From contig CM029134.1 in assembly GCA_016859345.1 (NCBI GenBank), positions 10,465,560-10,529,559 on the forward strand: 64,000 bases of DNA, read 5' to 3'. Shown in pieces: positions 53,601 through 64,000 of the stretch (the stretch's first letter is position 1; each line of letters begins with the position of its first letter). The translations under genes and the position numbers were made by a program. The notes under the pieces were generated by a model. It made no database searches. It saw only the letters and a program-made list of their open reading frames with translations, and was not told the DNA's origin. Source of the stretch: Istiophorus platypterus. Its lineage: Eukaryota > Chordata > Actinopteri > Istiophoriformes > Istiophoridae.

Positions 53601-55285
53601 TAAACACATTCAAACTGCTTCAGTCCACTGCAGCACTCACACCTTTATTTTTGGTTCTTCTTTAACTTGGTCCTTGTCTTTCTCCAGTGGTTTCTCAAGT
53701 CTCTTCATTTTCTCAGCCTCCTTGCGCTTCCTTCTCTCCTCCTCCCTCCACTTACGCCGTTCCTCATCCCGCAGACGCTTGCGTTCAAGCTCCCTCCTCC
53801 TTCTCTCTTCTTTCTTTTCCTCCCTGAGTCTCTGAACAGCAATAAAACAAACATGAGTCCACCCTTCATTGTGCAATTTAACCTAGAATGATGCACTGCT
53901 GTGTCACTGTACATATTTACCTGTTTATTCTTCAGGAAGTCCAGTAGAGGAGTTGTTTTTTTAGCTTAAAGGAAAAGAAAAAAGTATGTTTAAATTACTC
54001 ACCCAGTCATGTGTGTTTATTTTCAGGTAATGTTTCAGGTTCACCTTCTAATTTAAGAAACTGTTAACATACCTACAAGTTCCTTTGATTTTGCCTCAAT
54101 TTCTTCCAACAGGGTCTCAGGTGTTGATGTCAACTTTTCTTCATCTCCATTATAAAATTCCAGGAACTTCTTGTAATCAGGATCTTAAAGCAAATGACAT
54201 GCAGTTGAACAGCCCGTTGCTTACAGTTAAAAATGGCAACTCTAACAATAAACATTCAGTGCAAAGAGAAAATAGAAGGTTGTCCCACTAAAACATATCC
54301 TCATTGAATCTCATTTCTTTATTACAATTGGACAAAAGATGACCAATTCTTTTAAATACCAGTAACTATCTTTACCTTCAGTAATTGTCCCACATTTTGC
54401 ATCCTTTTTCTTACTTCTTTTCTTGGCAGTCTTCTGAAAGGGTGCAAACTCTACAATGGCGGGATACTCTTGTCCTGTTGGGGAGAAGCATGAAGCCTCA
54501 ATTACTTGCTGAGGGAATCCACGCATTTATTTAATCAATTCTAACTTATTTTTCATCGTACCTCTGCTATCGATGAATACATATCCATCGAATCGATCCC
54601 TGAAGAGGACTATATCCTCTTGATTTTTGAAATTGATGTAAGCCCTTGCGAAGAGGTGAGGGTAAAGGCTGAGGGGGCAGAATAATCATGTCAGGTTAAA
54701 CTATTAGAGGAACTTTGTCTTTGTATTTCTTTTATTCTTTGTATGTTTTTGTTTAATGGTGAAAAGTCAGTAGATGAGTTCACCTGGTGTCGTTGGAGAA
54801 AAACTCCAGGTAGTCCAGCTCTGGGAGCGGTTGTAGCTGCTCCTCCAGCTCCTCCTTGGTCAGATTTGGTGGCAATCGCCTGATCACAATCTGGGATTAG
54901 ATTATTCACAGTTATAGACGTTAGCGCGGGCGGGAGATCGATCACACTGGGGAATAAAAGAGGGAAACAACTGGCTAACGTTAAGTGAAAGTTGGCTGAT
55001 CGTTTGTCTGGTTTCAACTTGTTATATCATTGACATACTAGACCTCGCGTGTTAGATCTTACAAAACAGGGACAGTAAGAAAACAAACAATGCTGCTATT
55101 TCACGAAACTATTATCACTATCCATAACTGACTAATTTATAGCAACCGAAGCTAATTTAGCTAGCAAGTTTCACCTTTGTCATGGCCTCTTTCTTATCCT
55201 TAGACTTCTCCGTCTTTTCTCCATCTTCACACTTTATTTCCACTTTTTTCTCCTTCGGGCGAGTGTTTTCCTTGTCTTCCTTCAT
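52663..55285 (-). CDS. upf3b: Regulator of nonsense transcripts 3B, 477 aa
   Basis: Ten coding exons: 55285-55175, 54890-54784, 54668-54562, 54474-54376, 54183-54073, 53964-53921, 53831-53643, 53502-53345, 53261-52934 and 52842-52663. The sum is 1434 nt in consistent phase. The protein opens MKEDKENTRPKEKK. The UPF3 RNP-type domain follows (residues about 38-140: IVIRRLPPNLTKEELEEQL, YPAIVEFAPFQK), then a long Lys/Arg/Glu-rich helix-forming middle. The exon-junction-complex-binding motif is DRPAIQLYQPGARSRNR (419-435). UPF3B bridges the exon junction complex to UPF2 in nonsense-mediated decay. Oddities: 18 consecutive glycines (438-455) just after that motif, and weak donors at exon 8 (GTTAGT) and exon 9 (GTTACC). 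The alternative human segment HRFLLQAVNQKN is absent at the exon 7/8 junction. Synteny favours upf3b over upf3a. Confidence 0.95.
52732..52785 (-). repeat. upf3b: (GGA)18 triplet tract coding for polyglycine in upf3b
   Basis: Eighteen GGA codons in a row lie inside the last coding exon. The flanking codons (GCT GCA before, GAA TCC after) keep the frame. A pure triplet run of this length is expected to vary in length among individuals. Confidence 0.95.
53547..53595. repeat. (TA)n microsatellite filling upf3b intron 7
   Basis: About 49 bp of alternating TA, inside an intron of only 140 bp (53503-53642). Confidence 0.95.
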
Positions 55286-56612
55286 GGCTGAGAAACTACT
55301 TTGTCCCGCCGTTGAATTTTAATCTCATTCCGCAGACTTGTTTACTTTTGTAGCAAGTTAGCCGGCTAGCAGCAGGCGAACTGACCGTAACTTCCTCCCT
55401 GACGGTTGGGCCCTGCGGTTCAGAGTCACCGCAGGAGGGCGGCACTCTGACTTAAAACAAACGCACACCGTGAAGTTCAAATGATACTTATACGTTTTCT
55501 TGACTCGTTTGTTATTTTTTTTTTATCTTAAATTTTGAAATTTGAATTAAATACTTTTTTGCCTTGTTTTGTTCTATTTTATTTTAAAATGACCTTAAAG
55601 TCAGAAAAATAAAGCTTCCTTTTTATTGTCTGCCTTTCAAAATAAAAGTTAATTTTAATACGTTCGAGCAGGTTATTTTGTATGTGGTGGAAAGTAACTG
55701 TACATTTACGCCAGTTCCTTAATTAAGTAGAATTCTGATGCACTCTTATTTTAGTTGATTGAGTATTTCTATTTAATGCCACTTAAACTCTATTCCACTA
55801 CACCTAAGTGGGTAATGATACACTTTTTACTCTTTTTGACAAATATACTTTTCAATAAAGAGTTTACAGTTGAAATTAATATTAAAATATGGTGCAATTT
55901 TTGTAAATTAAACCACCAAGTCATTAATAAATCAGAATTTTGGTTTAATTCAATGATGGTTTTACACACCGTTTTCTGCTTTGTTTCCGTACACAGATGT
56001 TTATTCAGTCTCTCTCTTTTTTTTTTTTAACAAATACAGTATTTTTTCTACACGTGCACAATCATGCAGATTTAATTTACAGGGTTAAAAATATTATTTT
56101 ACAACCGCAAACTCTGGAATTATCTTTGAACATCACTTGAGAACATCTTTTTATAACCTAATTTGAGCCCATAAGTTTAGTCTCAATTTTAAATGTGTAT
56201 AGTTTCGTACATAGTCTCGCTTGCTTTATAAAGATTAGCTACTACAAGTGCCCACATTTTCTTCTTATTATTTTTTGCTCTGCCTTTTTTGTGTTGTCCT
56301 ACTTGTTTTGTTAACTGCTCGCCATTGATTAACTGTGATATATTGTGTTATGTTGCATTATGTTATTTTCCTTTTGAAAAACATTTTTAAATTTTTTTTT
56401 AAAAAAGCCCTGTTTATGTGAACGGAGACTTTTCCTTTGAAAAACCCAGACCGGACGTGCCTTTCTTCTTCTCCGGTAAAGGTTCACAGGTCGTCGGGAC
56501 GGTCGACATTTTGTTAGCTTCTTAGCAAAATAAACCGTCGACGGCGGTGTAAGGGCAACTTGGTTGTCCTCAAAGTTGCTCTCGGTTGCCCGACACTTAA
56601 ACCTTCGTCACC
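55286..56612. other. Divergent interval between upf3b and ndufa1
   Basis: The first 150 bp next to upf3b and the last 170 bp next to ndufa1 are GC-richer and act as likely promoters. The roughly 1 kb between them is AT-rich without a coding exon. Human RNF113A, which lies between UPF3B and NDUFA1, has no counterpart here. Confidence 0.6.
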
Positions 56613-57513
56613 ATGTGGTATGAAATCCTGCCCGGCTTCGCCATAATGACCGTGTGTCTGATTATTCCCGGCGTCGCCACCGCTCAGATCCACAAGTTCA
56701 CCAACGGAGGAAAGGTGAGGATGCTGCCTGCTAACGCGGCTCTAGCGCGGCGCGGACCGTGGAAACGAGCCGAGAGTCAATGTTTCTGTTCTTTAAAACT
56801 GCTCCACTAAACACTCCTGCTATTTTTTCCCCCGCAGGAGAAGAGAATCGCTCGGGTTCCGTGGCATTGGTATCTGATGGAGAGAGACAGGCGGGTGTCG
56901 GGATCAGGACAGTACCACGATTCCAAGGTGAGAATCCATGTCAGAAAAGTCCTGTGGTTTGAACTGTGCCTAAATGTGCAGTGGTAGAGGCAACTAATGT
57001 GTCAATCGTTGTAAATGTAAGTGATTGTTTTAGCTGGTATGTTGGCACAGCACTCCTTTTATGTTAAGTAAAACAATCCACCCATAAAGTCGAAAAAGAC
57101 GATGGTTTCTGAGGTGGCATCTACAAAAGTACTATCCCAGAAATCACATTAAAGCTACCAAGATCCGTATACTAATAATAAATGTTAAAGGTATAATGTG
57201 TTCCCTCCTAACAGCGTCTGAAAGTGTAACAAGTCAAAACAATAACTGTAATGGGAGGAAAACGAATCAGATATTGGTGAAAATACCCCTAAAAGTGGAT
57301 AAATGGTGCGTAGGTCCGTAAAAACAGATCCCATGTGTTGATTTCTACTCCAGGTTTTTATTTAATGATGAAAAAGCATTAAGAAAATCTAAAAACAAAT
57401 GCTGTAACCTGGCTGATGGTTCATTGGTTTATAAATGTTTTATAATATCCAAAAGACTTGAGTTGTGATAATCATTTCTATTTTCTCTACAGGGGCTGGA
57501 GAACATCCACTGA
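56613..57513 (+). CDS. ndufa1: NADH dehydrogenase 1 alpha subcomplex subunit 1, 70 aa
   Basis: Three coding exons: 56613-56714, 56838-56927 and 57493-57513. The sum is 213 nt (70 codons plus TGA), the same length as the human protein. The product starts MWYEILPGFAIMTVCLIIPG, which is a single N-terminal membrane helix, and continues with a charged stretch ending EKRIARVPWHWYLMERDRR. NDUFA1 (MWFE) is an accessory subunit of mitochondrial complex I, embedded in the inner membrane and needed for assembly. It has no cleavable presequence. ATTAAA at 57562-57567 is the probable polyadenylation signal, giving a very short 3' end. Confidence 0.97.
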
Positions 57514-57567
57514 TGATCAGGAATATGAAAACCCCGATGAGAAGAAAGTCCTTTGTTGTACATTAAA

Positions 57568-58541
57568 AGATTATATTTAACATTCAGCTGTTTGTGTCTC
57601 TGGTCTTTTCAAGGCAGTTGTCACTGTTCTTAGTTAAAGTGTTCCATACTGGAAATCTTTGGAGACTTCTTGGGTAATTTGTTGAATTAAAAAAAGAAAA
57701 AAAAAGGCAATATACTGTGGCGTTCGTACTGTACATCTTATATCACTAGTACGAGTGATAATCCAATGTTGAACTGGAGGAATGCATCAGTAATAGATGC
57801 TGTCTGGGATGACGGATATCTGAAACATCTCGTCCTGATCTTACGAGCTGCATCACACTCAACAAACACAACTAACATAGGCTAACTGCATTTTTGTGAA
57901 TTAACAGTGAATGCATCTACTTGCTTGGCCACTGAAGCTGAAACAACTAGCTGATTAATCAATTAGTTGACTGATGGAAAATGAATTCTCCAGCTATACT
58001 GATGCTTTGTCTTACAAGTACAACATCGAAACAAAGGAAACAAGAGAATTTAGTTATTCCAATATTAGTGAACTAGACTGACCATTAACCAGCTGAAATA
58101 TGTAAAGCAGCAGGTTAGGTGAACATTTGTAGTCATGTACCTTTGTATAATTTGAAAGCTTGCTCTTAATTCAGTGGGTTTTCAGACACTCCACAGAACT
58201 AAAAGAGAAATCTGAGGTCACGAAATGATCGACAAAATAGGAAAGAATAAACATGGATTCAACCCAAAATTATCTAAAGATTTTCAGACATTTCCCTTAT
58301 CGTTGCTTTTCACATTTTAATTACTGGATTAAAAAAAAAAAAAATCTTAGGAGATCTTAAAAAATAAGATAAAATGGGTCTTAAAGAATTTTTTTGGTTG
58401 ACCTGCTCACAACCCAGACAGAAAACACCTGACTATGGGTCATACAAAGTTGGGAACCAGTGCTCTAATTAAGAGTAGAATTTCAACTGAGTAAAGCACA
58501 TTTAAATGAAATGTGAAAACTACAAAATCACTGGAAGAAAA
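57568..58541. other. Spacer between convergent ndufa1 and nkap
   Basis: AT-rich DNA without genes. At about 57945-58060 is a short piece of the dispersed repeat family (ACTAGCTGATTAATCAATTA and following). Confidence 0.55.
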
Positions 58542-58547
58542 TTTATT
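58542..58547 (-). terminator. nkap: nkap polyadenylation signal
   Basis: The minus strand reads AATAAA about 300 nt after the nkap stop codon. Confidence 0.6.
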
Positions 58548-58847
58548 TACCATTATGTTAAGGATTATATGCAAAAATTTACAGAGAAAAATCTGGTTGA
58601 ACGGCTGATATGAAAGACTAGTTCGAGTGGGTAAATAAGATGGAGACAAATAATACAACTAAACACTTTTCAGACTCTCAAACACATTTCTTTACAGTTA
58701 AAACCCTTCCTCCCTCACAGTACATTCCATTGAAACTGAATGCAAATATCCTCCCGAAAAAATAAACACCTGAAATCAGTTGTCAGGACGAAACGTAAAG
58801 GTGTCCAATGAAAGGTGATCGGAGAGAAAACCGCGGCAGTGTCGCGT

Positions 58848-61800
58848 TCACTTCTCCTCTTTGCCTTTGGTTTTCCTGTAAACCATTTCCCTGAAGCTCG
58901 ACAGGATCTTGCTCTCTCTCTTCCTCCTCTCCTCCTGGTTGAAAGAAGCCAGGGCTCTCTTTTCATCTGCACTGTAGATCTGGTTTTCCTTTCTCAGACG
59001 CACAGCCTCCATACGACGATGCCTGCAGGGTTACACGTGAGAATTTGTCAGTATAACATTAAGAATGGACGGAAGTTTGGTTTACAATTGTTTTAACCGG
59101 GCCAGGACTCCAGCTGCTAAAATAATACTGATTTTGTTGAAGGCAAAAATGGAATTCTCAGATTAGTCCTCCAATTTCTTTTGGTGATAAAAGTAATTTC
59201 TCAAGGCTTTTTACCACCTAAGTATTTTGCAGTTGTGGTCAAAAAAATCCACATTAGGGTGCAATGGACATTTCCTCCAACTGTTAAATAATTACTATCA
59301 CCCTCACTATAGTGGACTTAAGATGAGAGGAATGCTAATCACTGCATCTGGCTGACACCTGATGTACTGAACTGCTGCCATATAAATTGCATCATGAGCA
59401 AGGAGACATTTTAGTCCTGCTTCCAGGCTTTGTGTACCTGCTGCCGCTCATCACGTAACCAGACTTCTCAAAGTTTGCGATCTCCTCGCTGGTGAGGCCA
59501 ATCTCTCCTCTTCTCGGGATACGTTTGCCCGCTTTCACGTACTCCGCCATGGCAGCGCCCTCACCCGGCAACAGCGCATGACCGAAACTGTTGGAAGAGA
59601 AAAATGCACTTATTGAACCGGCTGGATGCATTTACTTAATGAGTCATTTAATGTAGAAAAGAAAAGTTGTTTAATATCACAAGCTACAGTCAGGCTTTGA
59701 GGTAATGAGGTACCATATGAATCAAATGTTTGGGAGTATCGTCTCTGTGCGTTTGATTATTTTGAATTTTCTTAGCAGAGTGAAGACCCTTTTCATACAA
59801 TTGCGTGTGATGTTGAAAAGATGACTTCTAACATTATTTACATTAACAATTTTTACGCTCATTCCTACCTTGATTACCCGTTAGGTGTATAAAATGTGAG
59901 ATTGTGATGAAAGGTGCTGATCACAAGTTCCTAGAGCCCAAAATGTAAATCTTTAAATTCTTTAGTCCAGCAAACAGTCAACAACTCAAAGATATTCGGG
60001 TTACTATCATAGACAGCTACAAAAACTGGCCAAAATTCACATCTGAGAAGCTGAAACTACTGAATATATTCCCAAAAACTGACTTAAATAATTAGATAAC
60101 TGTTGCCAATTGATTTTCTGTCACTCCTCTAATTGATTTATCAACAAGTATCACCATATCACTGAAAATGTATTTTGTTTTTCACAGTTACAAGTAAGGC
60201 TGGAACAACTACTTGATAATCAATCAACTGTGTATGTACTTATTTTTTAAACAAAAAGGCTAGGGAGCGTTCTCTATCCACATAGTTTTGGACTGTGGGT
60301 TGAACGAACTAGACGTGAAGATGTGACCATGGACTCTGGGAAACTGTGAAGGGCTTCTTTCACTATATTCTGAGCTTTTATAGACAAGAGAGAAAATAAT
60401 CAGAAGATGAATCGATAATGAAAATAATTGTCACCTTGTAGCCAAATATACATATAGATGTGGTCACTGACATTACTTCTTTCTTGTGAGACAACTGCAC
60501 AACTAGTCTGCCCAAAAGAAAAAAAAATCCCTGAACATTGTACGCGTTGTTTTCATCATGTAACTGAGGGTTGCCAAAATTCTACAAAGCTACTGTTGCC
60601 TAAATTGACAGCTTAGCAACAGAGACATGAAGTCTGGTGATAACAACACTTGAGTGTGTGAACCACATCAGAGACTTGGCTTCTTGTCATATCTACCAAA
60701 GGTGGCTTTCAAGACTTAGCGCAGTGTTTTCTTTGTGAAAATCTTAATCATAGTGACATAAACTCCACTGGTAATGTCACGTCAAGTGCAAGAAGAAGAG
60801 CGAATGTCAGAAAGACTCACTCCAAAGGCCTTTCGTCCTGGGACATGTGGGTGAGTGGCGCTTCGGGGCCGACCATGTGCTCATCTATGCAGGTTTTCTC
60901 CACCCACATCACCCCATTGGGATCCTCCTCTTCCTCCTCATCCTCTTCCTCCTCCTCCTCCTCCTCAGACTCCTCGCTGCTGGAGTTGCTGGACTCCTTG
61001 CGACTCTTCTTTGCCTTCTTCTTCTTGGATTTCTTGGACCTGTTAGGAAACATGTGATGTTTGGTTATGCACTGCATCGCATCCCCTTTCTGTTGGACTG
61101 AACCAGGCGCGTAGCTGCATATTCAGACTTACTTTTTACTCTTCTTTTTCTTCTTCTTCTTCTTTATTTCTTCTTCTGGAAGATAAAAACCAAACAGCTC
61201 AGCCTATAAATCTGATGAAACTGACTTTATTGAGCTCTTTTTTTTTTTTTTTTTTTAAACAAATGTAATCAGGACTGTCCTACCATCTGATTCTGATTCC
61301 AGCTCACTGTCCTCTGAGTGCTTTTTGTTCTTTCTTTTCTTTGACTTCTTCTTCTTCTTCTTTTTCTTCTTCTTTTCCTCTGTTAACAATAAACAGGATT
61401 CCTTGTAAATTCAAACAATACACCACGTCACTGCAGTTTATTCGTGTTCAAACAATGCATGTGGGCTGTACCTTCTGAGTTTGAGTCTGAACTGCTGTTT
61501 TTCCCTTCTTCTTCAACTGGTGTGAATTCATCAGAGCTGGTAGAAACAAAAAGAAAAATATTGAAAGTAAACCCTCTGCCCATACAAAGCTGATCATGCT
61601 CTGTAGGTACAATACTGGAGAGAAAATGAGACTTTTAAACCAGCTACTCTCACACTTCTCCAAAACGACATCATGCAATGAAATTTTTTTTTTTTTATTC
61701 ACTTTTTTAATAAAGGAGAGATTCTTTTCTTACTCTGGCTCTTTCACTCTCGGAGAATATCCCCAAACTTCGGGACAACCCAACTCACCGATCCTCTCCC

Positions 61801-63226
61801 TCTCTTGCAGACGCCTGTAACACAGACAGACAGATGCAGTAGTCTAAACAAATACCTGGCTATGTCATAGGTTAAAATGAGGAGGAGGGGGGATAAAGTC
61901 ACGCGAATAAAGTCAACATTTTTTGGTTTAATTTCTCTATTCATGAAAAACCTGAAAAAAGTCATCTGTTGTTGGATAAGCATTAGGACAGTTTCAAAAG
62001 TTAAATATTAGCAATGTTGGAGAAAATATCCATATTGACACTGTGATTATTGTGCACATTAAAGACTTTTTTTCACAACTTTTGAAGGACTGTAATAGTG
62101 CACTGCATAGCGGCTGAAAGCTGAAAATGAGTCCATTCCCACTGTGACATCTTGTACGTTTTGAGGATAGACACTTGCTGGATACGCTTCCTGAAAAGAG
62201 ATTATTATTTTTCTGTTTAATATTATAATAAATGTAATATTCTGAGTCCTTTAGCTGTATTTCTGATCAGGCAATGTTTTTGCATGTCACTTTGGGCTGT
62301 GGAAACTCACCTGCATGACTATGTTTTACAGTTCGCGCTTTTAAAAGGGTCACTCCATCACTTTTACAGCCATGTAGGCCAGTGTCTGCTGTGGCTCTGG
62401 GGAACTTGTTTGAATAATCCCAGTGTTGTCATATTTTAATAGATGGCCTGCATTACATACTGGAGGCACGGGCTGTTAAACGGCATTAATATTTACCTGC
62501 CAAAGTATGTCAGAGAGAAAACTGTACTGCATTGTGGGAATTGCAGGCTCCAGCGGGTTTTGTTTGTTTGTTTGTTTGTTTGTTTGTATTAGGTGGGGGG
62601 TTTTTTTTGGTGGTCGTCCCCCAGTACATGTCTCGACCAATCATTTTGTGAGCCCCCCTGACTTCAGTGGAATTTCAACGCTAAACCGCTGAACGGATCA
62701 TTTAACGATTGACTGACGGGGGATGTAAGTAGTCAGCGGGTGTTTTCATCCGGTACCTGGCGATGAAGGCCTCCTGTCTCTGTCTCTGAGCGTCGTCCCG
62801 CTGCTGTTCGTAGTAGTATTCAACCTTAAAGCTGCCGTGTTTCCCCGGAGCGTCCCGCTGCTCGGCCCAGTGGCTGTGACTGTTGTTGTTGGCGTTGTTG
62901 TGACGCTCCCTGGACCTGGACCTGGACCTGGACCTGGACCGGGACCTGGACCTGGACCGGGACCGGCTGCGGCGGGGGCTCCCTATGCGGATTCGCCTGA
63001 TGTTTCTTGCCTCCCGGAACCGACGTTCCCGCTCCTCGCGTTCTCTCTCCCGGTTCCGAGGCTTCGGGAGTTTGGGCCCGAAACTGTCCGGGGACAGGCT
63101 CCGGTCGCGGCTGTCGCTGCGATGGCGGCTGCGGCTGCGGCTGCGGCTGCGAGTCCGCGGTCTCCGGGCCCGAGGACTCCGAGGTCCGCCGCCGCCGTCG
63201 GAGCTCGACCGGTCCGATAAAGGCAT
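58848..63226 (-). CDS. nkap: NF-kappa-B activating protein (NKAP), 432 aa
   Basis: Eight coding exons: 63226-62757, 61814-61734, 61536-61472, 61379-61284, 61175-61133, 61039-60821, 59587-59438 and 59022-58848. The sum is 1299 nt; all seven junctions are GT-AG and keep the frame. The N-terminus is rich in Arg/Ser dipeptides (about residues 20-110), with a pure RS run near 85-105. RLQERERIGELG and CPEVWGYSP (about 158-175) match the human motif. Lys-rich and acidic blocks follow. The C-terminal domain is highly conserved: FGHALLPGEGAAMAEYVKAG through RKENQIYSADEKRAL to MVYRKTKGKEEK. NKAP is a nuclear RNA-binding protein in spliceosome and transcriptional regulation (Notch, HDAC3) and acts at kinetochores. 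The acidic insert of exon 6 (about 266-285) is more extended than I recall for human. Confidence 0.96.
59890..60445. repeat. AT-rich dispersed repeat, copies F and G in opposite orientation
   Basis: Inside nkap intron 6. Copy F (about 59890-60160) carries CCTAGAGCCCAAAATGTAA, then CAACTCAAAGATATTCGGG, TTACTATCATAGACAG and TTGATTTTCTGTCACTC. Copy G (about 60200-60445) starts GGCTGGAACAACTACTTGAT and ends GAATCGATAATGAAAATAATT, with ATGGACTCTGGGAAACTGTGA in the middle, which is the reverse form of the CCCAGAG block. The two copies therefore form a loose inverted pair. Confidence 0.6.
62558..62587. repeat. (TTTG)n microsatellite in nkap intron 1
   Basis: About seven TTTG units, followed by a G- and T-run. 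Confidence 0.9.
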
Positions 63227-64000
63227 ATCGACCGACTGCTTTAGACGTCAACGACAGAAACTGTGGATTTAAAGTGTGTCTAGAGGGAGATTAGTTGAGA
63301 AATCAACAAACTGCGCTGATGTTTCTTCTCTTCTAATGTACGCAAGAAGAGTATCTGTCCGTCCCCGAATAGAAACCGGGTCTTCGTAACCGTGTAATAC
63401 ACTTAGTTCCGCCTTTACTTCGCAATAAGAATTTTTAGTTTGTCCACAAATAAATACATAGACGAATGCATCTTAAATATCGCAAAAATAGACACTTAAA
63501 GGAGTTTTTATGTATAACCATTTAGAGCGTAAGAAACTTTATTTCAACCGTCATTTACCATTTTATTTAACACTAAGGGAAATATCCTTTACTTGTTTAT
63601 ATCATAAATTACATTATCTAATTACAGACTTTTACTTGTAACTACATTACGTATCTGGTGTTAAAGTATTGTGTTGTATTTTACGTACTTTTGTGTGTTG
63701 TGAGCATGTATTTTATCAAGTAAAACACACTAAATTTGATATAACAGCAAGACGAGAAGAAAGAAATATGAAACTGACAACCCTGATACAATATATACAT
63801 TGGTATATAATGCTTCAGTATTGAGAGGATGGAGCCAGTACCTTATGACCTTCTTTGATATTCGGTATGTTAAATAGGATGTGTATAGGTTTACCTGACA
63901 CATGATAAAAAAGAGAAAAACACGTTTTTGTTTGTTTGTTTTTTAAGTCAAGGGCCAATTGTTATAAGTATTATACTTCAGACTAAATATATATATATAT
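63227..64000. other. nkap promoter side and AT-rich flank
   Basis: The first roughly 170 bp beyond the nkap start should contain its leader and promoter. The remaining 600 bp are strongly AT-rich, and I see no gene in them. Confidence 0.5.

Noticed and set aside
60845..61101. Plus-strand frames rich in Ser or Leu
   Set aside because: They are antisense shadows of the acidic/lysine-rich nkap exon 6.
62826..63294. Several 95-141-codon frames overlapping nkap exon 1
   Set aside because: They are shadows of the arginine/serine repeat exon in other frames.

Overview
The window is vertebrate nuclear DNA, almost certainly from a teleost fish. The evidence is intron-containing genes with GT-AG junctions, many CA microsatellites, an eukaryotic tRNA-Glu gene with internal A and B boxes, and gene order. 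I rebuilt nine protein-coding genes exon by exon. In each multi-exon case the exon lengths sum to a multiple of three and the junction phases agree. The order is ube2a(+) - nkrf(-) - septin6(-) - pttg1/securin(+) - sowahd(+) - rpl39(-) - upf3b(-) - ndufa1(+) - nkap(-). Apart from pttg1 this is the gene block I know from human Xq24 (UBE2A, NKRF, SEPTIN6, SOWAHD, RPL39, UPF3B, NDUFA1, NKAP), so the window is a conserved-synteny segment and not an accessory island.

Layout. 1-7.6 kb: no coding exon recognised; microsatellites and one dispersed repeat; probably intron 1 of an unidentified minus-strand gene. 7.6-8.7 kb: GC-rich promoter with a convincing splice donor on the minus strand. 8740-8811: tRNA-Glu(UUC), minus. 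10.2-14.5 kb: ube2a, ending convergently against nkrf (15.3-19.4 kb). 21.5-39.9 kb: septin6, nine coding exons plus a very short last one. 41.2-45.4 kb: pttg1. 46.1-47.7 kb: sowahd, single coding exon. 48.1-51.1 kb: rpl39, with an H/ACA snoRNA-like element in its second intron. 51.8-55.3 kb: upf3b. 56.5-57.6 kb: ndufa1. 58.5-63.2 kb: nkap. The last 0.7 kb is AT-rich and empty.

The genes do not form an operon or a single pathway. They are mainly housekeeping genes: ubiquitin conjugation (ube2a), nucleolar RNA processing (nkrf), cytoskeletal GTPase (septin6), anaphase control (pttg1), translation (rpl39), nonsense-mediated decay (upf3b), respiratory complex I (ndufa1), and splicing/transcription (nkap). 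Several start from GC-rich promoters and lie in divergent or convergent pairs.

I found no sign of a wholly new system. The points most worth a second look are the H/ACA snoRNA candidate in rpl39, an 18-glycine tract next to the exon-junction-complex-binding motif of upf3b, the altered degron motifs in securin, a ZNF143/THAP11-type site at the nkrf promoter, the unidentified minus-strand promoter beside the tRNA, and a family of AT-rich dispersed repeats with copies in both orientations.
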